From Halorussus salinus (GTDB lineage Archaea; Halobacteriota; Halobacteria; Halobacteriales; Haladaptataceae): 64,000 bases of DNA. Position numbers and translations under genes: made by a program. This document shows, piece after piece, positions 51,646 to 59,286 of this stretch (position 1 is the stretch's first letter; every line of letters starts with the position of its first letter). The notes beneath the pieces are model-generated. The model did no database searches and was not told where the DNA came from. It worked only from the letters and a program-made list of their open reading frames with translations. The stretch spans positions 203,259 through 267,258 of the forward strand of contig NZ_ML974127.1 of the NCBI RefSeq assembly GCF_004765815.2. The letters run 5' to 3'.

Positions 51646-52299
51646 ATGAGCGAAACTGCGGAGCGCGTCGCGGTGACGTGCCCCTCCTGTTCGCCCGACG
51701 TGGAGACGGTCCACGAGGTCCTGAAACAGGGGAGCGGCCGAGTCACCGTGCGCTGTACGGAGTGCAGTCACGTCCACAAGACGACGGTAGACGAAGACGA
51801 GGAGGTCGAGCGAGACGTGGTGGTCTCCCAAGACGGCGAGTCGTTCACGGCGACCGTGGACGCCCCGCCGAGCGAGACCGTCGCGGTCGGCGAGGAGTTC
51901 GTCCTCGAAACGCCCGAGGCCATCATGGTCGTGCGCATCACCGACCTCCAGTTGGGCGACGAGGTGCGCCGCGACGAGGCCACCGTCGAGGAGGTCGAGA
52001 CCTTCTGGACCCGCGCGGTGGACAACGTTCGGGTCAACGTCACCGTCAACCCCAACGACGGCCGCCGAGACGACTCCCGGAGCCTGAAAATCGACGTGCC
52101 GGGCGACCACGAGTTCACCGTCGGCGAGGTCGAGGAGTTCGGCGACGAGGAGTTCGAGGTCAAGTCCATCGCGGTCCGCGACGACGCGTCGGGCTACGAC
52201 TTCAACCCGCTCGGCGAGGAGGGCGACACCGCGGTCGCGAAGGACATCAAGCGCGTCTACGGCGACGACCGGACCTCGTCGGCGTGGTCGGCGTGGTGA
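51646..52299 (+). CDS. HVO_0476-family zinc finger protein
   Basis: 217 aa. The N-terminus has two CxxC knuckles, CPSC and CTEC, forming one zinc ribbon (residues 11-44), followed by acidic beta-rich sequence repeated twice (SETVAVGEEFVLETPEAIMV and GDHEFTVGEVEEFGDEEFEV). This arrangement matches a family seen widely in haloarchaea. gcttttacg (51612-51620) is about 29 nt upstream. The next gene starts 29 nt after its stop. Function not known. Confidence 0.8.
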   Translation: MSETAERVAVTCPSCSPDVETVHEVLKQGSGRVTVRCTECSHVHKTTVDEDEEVERDVVVSQDGESFTATVDAPPSETVAVGEEFVLETPEAIMVVRITDLQLGDEVRRDEATVEEVETFWTRAVDNVRVNVTVNPNDGRRDDSRSLKIDVPGDHEFTVGEVEEFGDEEFEVKSIAVRDDASGYDFNPLGEEGDTAVAKDIKRVYGDDRTSSAWSAW

Positions 52300-52328
52300 C
52301 GCCGTAACCCAATACACCGACCGAAACT

Positions 52329-53087
52329 ATGTTCGGGGGGAACGACGGTAGCGACACGGAGGAGGATTTCGGGGGCGACGGCGAGGGAACGAGCGACAGC
52401 GCCGACTACGCACAGGCCCGCGAGCGCATGGTCGAGCGACTCGCCGCCCGCGAGGGGTTCGCCGACGCGACGCTCGACGCGATGGGTTCGGTCCCGCGCC
52501 ACGAGTTCGTGCCGAGTTCCAACCGGGACCGCGCCTACGAGGACCGACCGCTCCCCATCGGGAGCGACCAGACCATCAGCGCGCCCCACATGGTCGCGGC
52601 GATGGCCGACCTCCTCGATTTGGACTCGGGCGAGTCGGTCCTCGAAATCGGCACCGGCTGTGGTTACCACGCCGCGGTCACGGCCGAACTAGTCGGTCCG
52701 GCGAACGTCTACAGCGTCGAGTACCACGAGTCGCTGGCCGAGCGGACCCGCCAACGACTCGACCGCCTCGGCTACGGCGAGATTTCGGTCCGGGTCGGCG
52801 ACGGTCACGACGGCTGGCCCGAGTTCGCACCCTACGACGCGGCGTACCTGACCTGTGCTGCGCCCGAGTTCCCGACCGCCGTGGTCGAGCAGGTCCGACC
52901 GGAGGGACGGCTCCTCGGGCCGCTGGAGTCCGGGACCGGGAGAATCGCGGATGGTCAGGCGGGCAGTGGGCGGTCCCCGCGGCGCGCTGGCGGCCAACGT
53001 CTCGTCTTCGCGCGCCGACGCGCCGACGGGAGTCTCGACTACGAGACCCACGGCGGAGTGCGATTCGTCCCGATGCAGGACAACTAA
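52329..53087 (+). CDS. pcm: Protein-L-isoaspartate O-methyltransferase
   Basis: 252 aa SAM-dependent repair enzyme that methylates isoaspartyl residues. Pre-core AMGSVPRHEFVP, active-site loop PIGSDQTISAPHMVAAM, SAM motif I VLEIGTGCGYHAAVTAEL, then DAAYLTCAAPEFP. The residue order fits PCMT. First of three methyltransferase genes in a row on this strand. Confidence 0.9.
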   Translation: MFGGNDGSDTEEDFGGDGEGTSDSADYAQARERMVERLAAREGFADATLDAMGSVPRHEFVPSSNRDRAYEDRPLPIGSDQTISAPHMVAAMADLLDLDSGESVLEIGTGCGYHAAVTAELVGPANVYSVEYHESLAERTRQRLDRLGYGEISVRVGDGHDGWPEFAPYDAAYLTCAAPEFPTAVVEQVRPEGRLLGPLESGTGRIADGQAGSGRSPRRAGGQRLVFARRRADGSLDYETHGGVRFVPMQDN

Positions 53088-53112
53088 GCCGACGCCCGCC
53101 ACAGCCTTCTGC

Positions 53113-54102
53113 ATGGACTACCGCGAAGCCCTGCTTCTGTGGGCCGCCCGCGAGACGGGCGTCCTCCGAACGATTACGACCAGTTGCGAGACGCCCGCCG
53201 AGGTCGCGGCCGAGACCGGCGTCACCGAGCGCGCCGCCCGCATCGTCGTCGAGGCAATGGCCGAGTTGGGCTATCTGGAGGCCGTCGGCGTCGCCGATGA
53301 CCGGGAAGCCGACGACGGCTCGGACCCGACCGACGACCGCCTCCACACGCGATACGAAATCACGAATCGTGCGCTCGGCTTCGTCGCCAAGGCCGACGTG
53401 CGCTCTATCGGCTCGGTTCCCCACCTCCTCGACTGCGTGGACCGCTGGATTCGGCTCCCCGAGACGATGGAGTCCGGCGAGCCACCCGCCTCGGAGACGG
53501 CCTCCGACGAGTGGACCGCGAACTTCGTCGGCGCGATGGCGAACGTGGACGACGCCGCAGTCCGGGCGAGCGTCACCGCCGCGGTCCACCGCAACCCCGA
53601 CGCCGAGCGCGTGCTGGACGCCGGAGGAGGGCCGGGCGTGTTCGCCAAGGAGTTCGTCCGCCGGGGGTTCGACGTGACGCTGGTGGACAGGCCCGAGGTC
53701 GTGGAAATCGACCGGCGGTTTCTCGAACACGAACCCATCGAGTTGGTCGAAGGCGACATTACCGAGGAGCTTCCGGGTGGCGACGACGACGGGTTCGACC
53801 TCGTGTTCTGCTCGCGGGTCGCCCACGGTCTCTCGCCCGACGAGAACCGGCGGTTTCTGGCCAACGCGTTCGACGCGCTCTCGCCCGGCGGCGCGGTCGT
53901 GCTGACCGACCGCGTTCGCGGGCGGTCCGACGACGCGGCTCTCTTCGGCGCGCACATGCTCGCCCAGACCGAGGAGGGCGACACCTACACCGAAGCCCAG
54001 TTCTCGTCGTGGCTCCGCGAGGCCGGATTCGAGGCGGTAGAAGTCCGGGACGTGCCGGGGTTCGACCGGCAGGTCGTCGCCGGACTGCGGCCGCGCGATT
54101 GA
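53113..54102 (+). CDS. Winged-helix/SAM methyltransferase
   Basis: 329 aa from MDYREALLLWAARETGVLRT. Residues 1-60 form a winged helix (TPAEVAAETGVTERAARIVVEAMAEL; core 28-48), then a helical dimerisation part, then the Rossmann domain with VLDAGGGPGVFAKEF (SAM motif I) near 168 and DLVFCSRVAHGLSPDE. This is the layout of plant-type O-methyltransferases. Starts 25 nt after pcm. Substrate unknown; a small molecule is typical. Confidence 0.83.
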   Translation: MDYREALLLWAARETGVLRTITTSCETPAEVAAETGVTERAARIVVEAMAELGYLEAVGVADDREADDGSDPTDDRLHTRYEITNRALGFVAKADVRSIGSVPHLLDCVDRWIRLPETMESGEPPASETASDEWTANFVGAMANVDDAAVRASVTAAVHRNPDAERVLDAGGGPGVFAKEFVRRGFDVTLVDRPEVVEIDRRFLEHEPIELVEGDITEELPGGDDDGFDLVFCSRVAHGLSPDENRRFLANAFDALSPGGAVVLTDRVRGRSDDAALFGAHMLAQTEEGDTYTEAQFSSWLREAGFEAVEVRDVPGFDRQVVAGLRPRD

Positions 54103-54127
54103 AGTTCTCTCGCCTCCGAGGTGGCGT

Positions 54128-54940
54128 ATGGAACTCGCGGTACTGCGCGACGACATGGTTGACAGCCTCGAACACGACTCGAAGGGAGTCGTCTCCAGCG
54201 AGCGCCTCAGCGCCGCCATGCGCGCGGTCCCGCGCCACGAGTTCGTCGAGGACGACCGACTCGCCTACGCCGACCGGTCGTTCGAGCATCGGGGGACCCG
54301 CGTCCTCGCGCCGAGTACCGCGGCCCGCCTGTTGGAGGCGCTCGACGCCGACGAGGGCGATTCGGTTCTCGTCGTCGGCGCTGGCGTGGGCTACACCGCG
54401 GCGGTCCTCGCGGAAATCGTCGGCGAGCGCAACGTCCACGCCGTGGACATCACCCGCAACGTGGTGTGGGAGGCCCGGAGCAACCTCGCGTCGGCGGGCT
54501 ACGAGGGCGTCTTCGTGGACTGCCGGAACGGCGGCGACGGCCTGCCGGAGTACGCGCCCTTCGACCGCATCCTCGTGGAGGCCGCCGCGGCCGAACCGCC
54601 CCGCCCGCTGGTCGAACAGCTCGCACCCGACGGCCGACTCGTCCTCCCGGTCGGCATCGGCCAGCAGTCGCTGACGATAGTTCGTAGCGCGGAACGGAGT
54701 TCCGCGGACAGTCGAGCGGTGGAACCGCGGGACGACGAGGACCCCGCCGACCCCGAGACCCAACCGCTCGGCACCGTGGCCTTCCAACCGCTCCTCGTGG
54801 AAGGCGAGCAGGCCGGGTCCATCGAGCGCAACCGGACCGTCCGCGAGGACCGCGAGCGCGCCGAGCGGTCGCGCGAACGCCGGACCGGGTGGGAACAGGA
54901 CTGGATAGACTGGGACGGCGACGGGGGTCGCCCGGAGTGA
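54128..54940 (+). CDS. Protein-L-isoaspartate O-methyltransferase homolog with altered active-site loop
   Basis: 270 aa. SAM motif I VLVVGAGVGYTAAVLAEI and RAVPRHEFVEDD match the neighbouring pcm, but the catalytic-loop equivalent reads RGTRVLAPSTAARLLEA and lacks the GSDQTIS sequence, so activity on isoaspartate is doubtful. Residues 200-225 are an acidic insert and the C-terminus is highly charged (REDRERAERSRERRTGWEQD). Its stop lies in the first unit of a short DNA repeat. Confidence 0.78.
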   Translation: MELAVLRDDMVDSLEHDSKGVVSSERLSAAMRAVPRHEFVEDDRLAYADRSFEHRGTRVLAPSTAARLLEALDADEGDSVLVVGAGVGYTAAVLAEIVGERNVHAVDITRNVVWEARSNLASAGYEGVFVDCRNGGDGLPEYAPFDRILVEAAAAEPPRPLVEQLAPDGRLVLPVGIGQQSLTIVRSAERSSADSRAVEPRDDEDPADPETQPLGTVAFQPLLVEGEQAGSIERNRTVREDRERAERSRERRTGWEQDWIDWDGDGGRPE

Positions 54941-55023
54941 CGACGACGGGGAGTAGTCGCCCGGAGTGACGACGACGGGGGTCGCCCGGAGTGACGACGA
55001 CGAGGAGTAGTCGCCCGGAGTGA
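54927..55023. repeat. 25/29-bp repeat at the end of the second pcm-like gene
   Basis: Four copies of gtcgcccggagtgacgacga start at 54927, 54956, 54981 and 55010 (the last truncated). Copy 1 contains the end and stop codon of the upstream gene. Spacing alternates 29 and 25 bp because gagta is present or absent. Confidence 0.85.
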
Positions 55024-55056
55024 GGCTTTTTCCCGCCCCGCGATGATTGGTATCGT

Positions 55057-55269
55057 ATGGCAACCGACCGACGGGAGACCGCGGACCCGCCCGAGCGCGA
55101 CGGGAGTCGTCGAGGGAGCTACCTCCTCGCGGGGTTGCTCGCGGCCGTCTTCCTGTTGGGTCTCCTGCGAGTCGTCTCGCCGACCGCCGCGGCGCTCGCG
55201 GTCGGGTCGCTGTTGGCGCTGTTCGGAGTGGCGGTCGGTCTCCTCGCGGTCCGCGAGGAGTTCGGGTAG
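55057..55269 (+). CDS. Two-span small membrane protein
   Basis: 70 aa. Charged N-terminus to residue 20, hydrophobic segments at about 22-40 and 44-64, ending VREEFG. T-rich ggcttttt about 28 nt before the ATG. Convergent with the Ig-like gene, whose stop begins at the next base. Family not recognised. Confidence 0.65.
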   Translation: MATDRRETADPPERDGSRRGSYLLAGLLAAVFLLGLLRVVSPTAAALAVGSLLALFGVAVGLLAVREEFG

Positions 55270-55767
55270 TCAGCCGTCGGCCAGCACCAGTATCGCGGTG
55301 TTCTCGCGCTCGTCGGCGTAGTCGCTCCCGGCGGGCGGTTTGATTCGCACGGTGAGCGTCCCCTCCCGCTGGTTCGGCGCAAGTTCGGGGTTCACCGAGA
55401 CGGTCGCGTTCCCGTTCGCTCCGGTGGTCGCGGTCGCGACGCTGTCGAGCGTCGCCGTGCCGCCCGACACGACGACCGTCGCGTCGCTGACCGGGTTGCC
55501 TTCGGGGTCCACGACGGTCACGGTGAGTTTCTCCTCGCCGGGGCCAATTACGTCCGGCGCGGGCGCGGCGTCGAGTTCCGTGACGGTCAGGCCGCCGAGA
55601 CCCGAGAGCATGTTCATCATCACGCCGAGGCTGGCGACCCCGACCACCAAGGCGATGACGAGGCGGACCGGCAGGCCCTCGATGGCCCGGTCGTCGTCGG
55701 CAAAGCGGTCGAGACGGTCGGAGGCGGTCTCCTCGAAGTAGCCGTAGTAGCCCAGTAGCGTCGGCAT
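55270..55767 (-). CDS. Membrane-anchored Ig-like domain protein
   Basis: 165 aa from MPTLLGYYGYFEETASDRLD. One hydrophobic anchor (about 33-55: LVIALVVGVASLGVMMNM), then an outside beta domain: KLTVTVVDPEGNPVSDATVV, GNATVSVNPELAPNQREGTL. DPEGNPVSDATV is typical of bacterial Ig/carboxypeptidase-regulatory-like folds. The short cytosolic N-terminus is acidic and Tyr-rich. Confidence 0.72.
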   Translation of the reverse strand: MPTLLGYYGYFEETASDRLDRFADDDRAIEGLPVRLVIALVVGVASLGVMMNMLSGLGGLTVTELDAAPAPDVIGPGEEKLTVTVVDPEGNPVSDATVVVSGGTATLDSVATATTGANGNATVSVNPELAPNQREGTLTVRIKPPAGSDYADERENTAILVLADG

Positions 55768-55865
55768 GGGCCGGGTTCGTCCCGTCCCCGGATTTAAACT
55801 CTCGGGTGAGAGACGACCCGCGTCGTCCCGAACGTTCAAGTACGAGACCGCGACCAAGCAGTCCC

Positions 55866-56942
55866 GTGACTCACGTCCTCGGTCGCAGCGATTCCGGCGT
55901 CACCGGAATCGCGGACTCCGACGCCGACGAATCATCCGACTCCTCCGCCTCCGGCCGTCTCGGGGCCTACCGCGCCCGCGACGGGAGTCGCGGCGCGACG
56001 GTCCGAATCGACCTCGACGGCCCCCACGCCGGACTCGTCGTCGGCAAGCGCGGCTACGGCAAGTCCTACACGCTCGGCGTTCTCGCCGAAGAACTCGCCC
56101 GCGCGCCCGGCGTCGTCCCGGTCGTCGCGGACCCAATGGGCATCTTCGGGTCGCTGGCGGACCTCGGCACCGAAGTCGTCGCCGACCCTCGCGTCGCGGC
56201 CGACGCGCTCGCGCCGCGAGCGTGGTGCGACTTGCTCGGTCTCGACGCGGCCTCGTCGGCGGGCGCGCTGGTCTGGCAGGCCGCGGCGGCCCGGTCGTCG
56301 CTCGCCGGGATGCGCGCGTTCGTCGCCGACGCCGACACGAAGGCCGACCGCCCGACCCGCCGGGCCGCGGACAACCACCTCGCGCTCGCCGAGTCGTGGG
56401 GCGTCTTCGCGCCCGAGGGCGTGACCGCGGGCGACCTCCTCGACCCGCCGGAGGGCACCGTGCTGGACCTCTCGGGTCTCGACGGCGCGCCCGCGAACGC
56501 GGTTCTGCGCGCGGTCGCGAGCGGTCTCTACGACTACTGCGTCGGCGAGCGCCCGGCCCGCCTGCCGTGGTTGCTGGTGGACGAGGCCCACGCCTTCTTC
56601 GACGGACTGGCGGACGCCGGGCTCCGGACCGTCCTGACGAGGGGTCGCCAGCCCGGTCTCAGCTTCGTCGGCGCGACACAGCGACCGAGCGCGCTCCCGG
56701 CGGTCGCGGTCTCGCAGGCCGACCTCCTGTTGGCCCACCGGCTTACTTCGCGCGCCGACCTCGACGCGCTGACCGCGGCGCGTCCGAACTACCTCGACTC
56801 CTTCGAGGAGCGCCTGCCCGAAGCCCCCGGCGAGGTCCTGCTGGTGGACGACGCGACCGAGAGCGTCCACGCCGTCCGAATCCGGGAGCGCGAGACGACC
56901 CACGGCGGCGGGAGTCCGAGCGCGAGTCGCCGGACGGAGTGA
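55866..56942 (+). CDS. HerA/VirB4-like ATPase
   Basis: 358 aa, GTG start (product VTHVLGRSDSGVTGI). Walker A VVGKRGYGKSYT (G60-S67), Walker B LPWLLVDEAHAFF, then an arginine-finger-like TVLTRGRQPGLSFVGATQRP, all in HerA order. HerA normally pumps DNA with nuclease NurA for end resection; no nurA gene is in the window. The domain is short and lacks the usual N-terminal HAS barrel, so it may be a HerA relative with a different job. Confidence 0.78.
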   Translation: MTHVLGRSDSGVTGIADSDADESSDSSASGRLGAYRARDGSRGATVRIDLDGPHAGLVVGKRGYGKSYTLGVLAEELARAPGVVPVVADPMGIFGSLADLGTEVVADPRVAADALAPRAWCDLLGLDAASSAGALVWQAAAARSSLAGMRAFVADADTKADRPTRRAADNHLALAESWGVFAPEGVTAGDLLDPPEGTVLDLSGLDGAPANAVLRAVASGLYDYCVGERPARLPWLLVDEAHAFFDGLADAGLRTVLTRGRQPGLSFVGATQRPSALPAVAVSQADLLLAHRLTSRADLDALTAARPNYLDSFEERLPEAPGEVLLVDDATESVHAVRIRERETTHGGGSPSASRRTE

Positions 56943-57002
56943 CCGCGAGCGCGCTCCGAAAACAGTATCCCGGTCGGCGCGCTCGTCTCCGACGAGTATC
57001 GA

Positions 57003-57407
57003 ATGTCGGAGGCCGAGGCAACCCCGCTCGAACGACTGAAACCGCTCGTGCTGGTCGCGGTCGGCGGCTTCACGGGCGCAATCGCACGTTACGCGGTCGC
57101 GGCGGCGCTCCCCGGCGGCTTCCCGTGGGGCACGCTCGCGGTCAACGTCGCGGGGAGTTTCGCGTTGGGCGTCCTCCTGTTCGAGGCGACGCTGACGGGG
57201 CGTCTCAGCTCCGAGACGCGGCTCGTCCTCGGCACCGGATTCCTCTCGTCGTTCACGACCTACAGCACCTTCGCGGTCCAGACCGCGGCGCTGTCGCCGC
57301 GGTGGGCGGTCGCCAACGTCGCCGCGAACTACACGCTGGGCTTTCTCGCGGTGGTCGCCGGTCGGAGCGCGGTCCGGTCGCTCGCCGCGCCGGAGGTGGC
57401 TGGATGA
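57003..57407 (+). CDS. crcB1: Fluoride channel subunit FluC/CrcB, copy 1
   Basis: 134 aa, four hydrophobic segments. WGTLAVNVAGSFALGVL carries the conserved Asn, and GTGFLSSFTTYSTFAVQ the Phe and Thr pore residues. A 20-residue N-terminal extension precedes GGFTGAIARY. Exports fluoride. Forms a pair with the next gene, so the channel may be a heterodimer. Confidence 0.9.
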   Translation: MSEAEATPLERLKPLVLVAVGGFTGAIARYAVAAALPGGFPWGTLAVNVAGSFALGVLLFEATLTGRLSSETRLVLGTGFLSSFTTYSTFAVQTAALSPRWAVANVAANYTLGFLAVVAGRSAVRSLAAPEVAG

Positions 57408-57439
57408 GCCGGGAACGGACTCCGAGGAGGAACCGATGA
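57404..57439 (+). other. 11-residue bridging ORF between two crcB genes
   Basis: ATG (57404) overlaps the crcB1 stop as ATGA; the frame reads MSRERTPRRNR and its TGA (57437-57439) overlaps the crcB2 ATG (57436) again as ATGA. A purine-rich gaggagg (57424-57430) lies 5 nt before the crcB2 start. It could pass ribosomes from the first gene to the second. Confidence 0.4.
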
Positions 57440-57783
57440 ACGCCGTCCTGCTGGTCGGGGTGGGCGGCCTCCTCGGCGCACTCTCGCGGTTCGCGGTCGG
57501 GTCCGTTGTCGCCGACGGTCGGCGGGCCACGCTCGCGGTGAACCTGCTGGGAAGTCTCGCCCTCGGCGCGCTGACCGCCCGGCTCGCCGCCGACGCGACG
57601 TTGGTGGCGCTCCTCGGCACCGGCTTCTGCGGCGCGTTCACCACGTTTTCGAGCTTCGCGGTCGAGACCGTCGAGTCGTACGAGAGCGGCGCGCGACGCG
57701 CGGCGCTCGGGAACGCCGCCGCGAATCTGGTCGGCGCGCTCGTCGCGGTCGGTCTCGGCGGCTGGCTGGCGACGGCGCTCTGA
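57436..57783 (+). CDS. crcB2: Fluoride channel subunit FluC/CrcB, copy 2
   Basis: 115 aa, four hydrophobic segments. GGLLGALSRFAV, LAVNLLGSLALGAL (conserved Asn) and GTGFCGAFTTFSSFAVE match copy 1 at the pore positions. No N-terminal extension. Shares the transcript with copy 1, with opposite membrane orientation expected if the two make one dual-topology-like dimer. Confidence 0.9.
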   Translation: MNAVLLVGVGGLLGALSRFAVGSVVADGRRATLAVNLLGSLALGALTARLAADATLVALLGTGFCGAFTTFSSFAVETVESYESGARRAALGNAAANLVGALVAVGLGGWLATAL

Positions 57784-57788
57784 CCGCG

Positions 57789-57965
57789 CTACGCGAGCAG
57801 GTCCCGGAGCCACATCCCCGCGCCGACCGCCACCATGACGAGGCCCACCGAGGAGGTCAGCGGGTCGGGAAAGAGGACGAGCAACACCCCGAGGACGATG
57901 AGCGTCGGAACTAGCTCCTCGTGGAGGAAACTGTCGCTGTCGTCGGGTCGCCGGTCGGTTCGCAC
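57789..57965 (-). CDS. Two-span small membrane protein
   Basis: 58 aa, GTG start at 57965 (VRTDRRPDDSDSFLHEELVPT), chosen because the frame upstream is Arg-rich and antisense-like. Two hydrophobic segments (about 20-36 and 38-54): TLIVLGVLLVLFPDPLTSSV then LVMVAVGAGMWLRDLLA. Convergent with crcB2, 5 nt between stops. Family not recognised. Confidence 0.6.
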   Translation of the reverse strand: MRTDRRPDDSDSFLHEELVPTLIVLGVLLVLFPDPLTSSVGLVMVAVGAGMWLRDLLA

Positions 57966-58085
57966 CGTCCGACCGACGACGCGCTCGCAGTTACGGTTTT
58001 GGGCGGGCCATCGACCGACGGTCTCCGTCGCGAGCCGCCAGCGCGACGCGACTCGCTGTGGAAGCGTACGGACACGTCGCAAACT

Positions 58086-58115
58086 TTAGTATGTAGGAAT
58101 GAGGTGAGAAAACCG
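58086..58115 (+). promoter_or_regulatory. Promoter of the AAA+ operon
   Basis: ttagtatg (58086-58093) is centred about 27 nt before the ATG at 58116, consistent with a leaderless transcript. Preceded by cgcaaact as possible BRE. Confidence 0.5.
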
Positions 58116-59231
58116 ATGCCACTGCGACCCACCGACACCGATCTTCTCGCTGACATCTGCATGTCGGTCGCACTACAGAACTACGGGTTTCTGTACACCG
58201 ACCGCGTCAACGACGAGATACGGTCGCGCTACGAGAGCGGAGAGAAGAGCCGACTCAAGGCGAGTTCGCTGTCTCAGACCGAGATAAAGAAGGCGATGGA
58301 TGAAGTCGTCTCCGACGAGTACTCGGAACTTCAGCGCCTCCGGACGGGCGTCTACTACTACGACCCCTTCGGGGCGGGCGACGACCAAGGAATCGCCGAC
58401 GAGTTGACCGCGCTGTTCCGCCAGCAACTCGTCGTCACCAGCGAGGAGTTGCGCTCGCGGTTCGACCTCGCCATCGACGACATCGACTTCTTCGCCGAGG
58501 AGTTGACCGACCGGAATCTCGTCCGGCGAATCGCCACCGGCGAGCGCGACTACTACACCATCGGGTCGCGACTCAAGGAGCAGGCCGGGGAGGCGGGCGT
58601 GGACGCTCGACTCCGCGAGAAAGCCACGTACGGCAAGCTCTCCCACGACCAGTTGGAGAAGGTCATCAACGTCTCGGCGACCGCCGACGTGATTCGGTAC
58701 CTCGAAGCCGAGGAGTTCGTCATCGACTTGGACGGCGAGTATCTGGTCGAGAGCGCCATCTCCCGGTACGGTCAGTATCTCGCCGACGAGATCGGCGACG
58801 ACGTGGCCGCCGAGTTCGAGAACTCGGGGTACGTCCTGCCGGAGACGGAGTTCTCGCAGGTCGTGGAGAACGAGGTCTCCGAGCGGTCGGACGTGCTGGC
58901 GCAGGCGCGGGGCGTCCGCGGCAACATCCTCAAGGCGACCGAGGAGACCCTGACGGAGGACCTCGGTCTCGACGCGGACTCGCCGGTCGTCCGCCAGACC
59001 GACGAGTTCGAGTCCTACATCGACCGACGCGCCGAGGAGATAAAACGCGAAGTCCCGAGTAGCGGCGAGCGCCTCGCCACGGAGTCGGACTTCCGCGATG
59101 TCGGTCACCCGATGATAGACGAGATTCACGTCAGCACCGCCGAGCAGGCCAACGAGTACGCTCGCGACGCGATACGCAACCGGTTCGACGAGATGGTTCG
59201 GGAGGACTTCTCGGTCGATACCGAGACCTGA
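58116..59231 (+). CDS. Tandem winged-helix-like protein, first gene of AAA+ operon
   Basis: 371 aa, soluble and acidic, no signal. Reads as consecutive helical/winged units: residues 10-90 (ALQNYGFLYTDRVNDEIRSR, LSQTEIKKAMDEVV, GVYYYD), 95-150 (ADELTALFRQQLVVTSEELR, IDFFAEELTDRNLVRRI, DYYTIG), 160-225 (YGKLSHDQLEKVINVSATAD, VIRYLEAEEFVIDLDGEYLV). The last third is helical. This arrangement recalls tandem winged-helix scaffolds such as ESCRT-II subunits or UFL1, but that is by pattern only. 55 nt separate it from the next gene. No known family recognised. Confidence 0.7.
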   Translation: MPLRPTDTDLLADICMSVALQNYGFLYTDRVNDEIRSRYESGEKSRLKASSLSQTEIKKAMDEVVSDEYSELQRLRTGVYYYDPFGAGDDQGIADELTALFRQQLVVTSEELRSRFDLAIDDIDFFAEELTDRNLVRRIATGERDYYTIGSRLKEQAGEAGVDARLREKATYGKLSHDQLEKVINVSATADVIRYLEAEEFVIDLDGEYLVESAISRYGQYLADEIGDDVAAEFENSGYVLPETEFSQVVENEVSERSDVLAQARGVRGNILKATEETLTEDLGLDADSPVVRQTDEFESYIDRRAEEIKREVPSSGERLATESDFRDVGHPMIDEIHVSTAEQANEYARDAIRNRFDEMVREDFSVDTET

Positions 59232-59286
59232 CCCGACAGACGAAGACAGAGACGACTTACCGACCTAATCGACCACGTACGCTACT

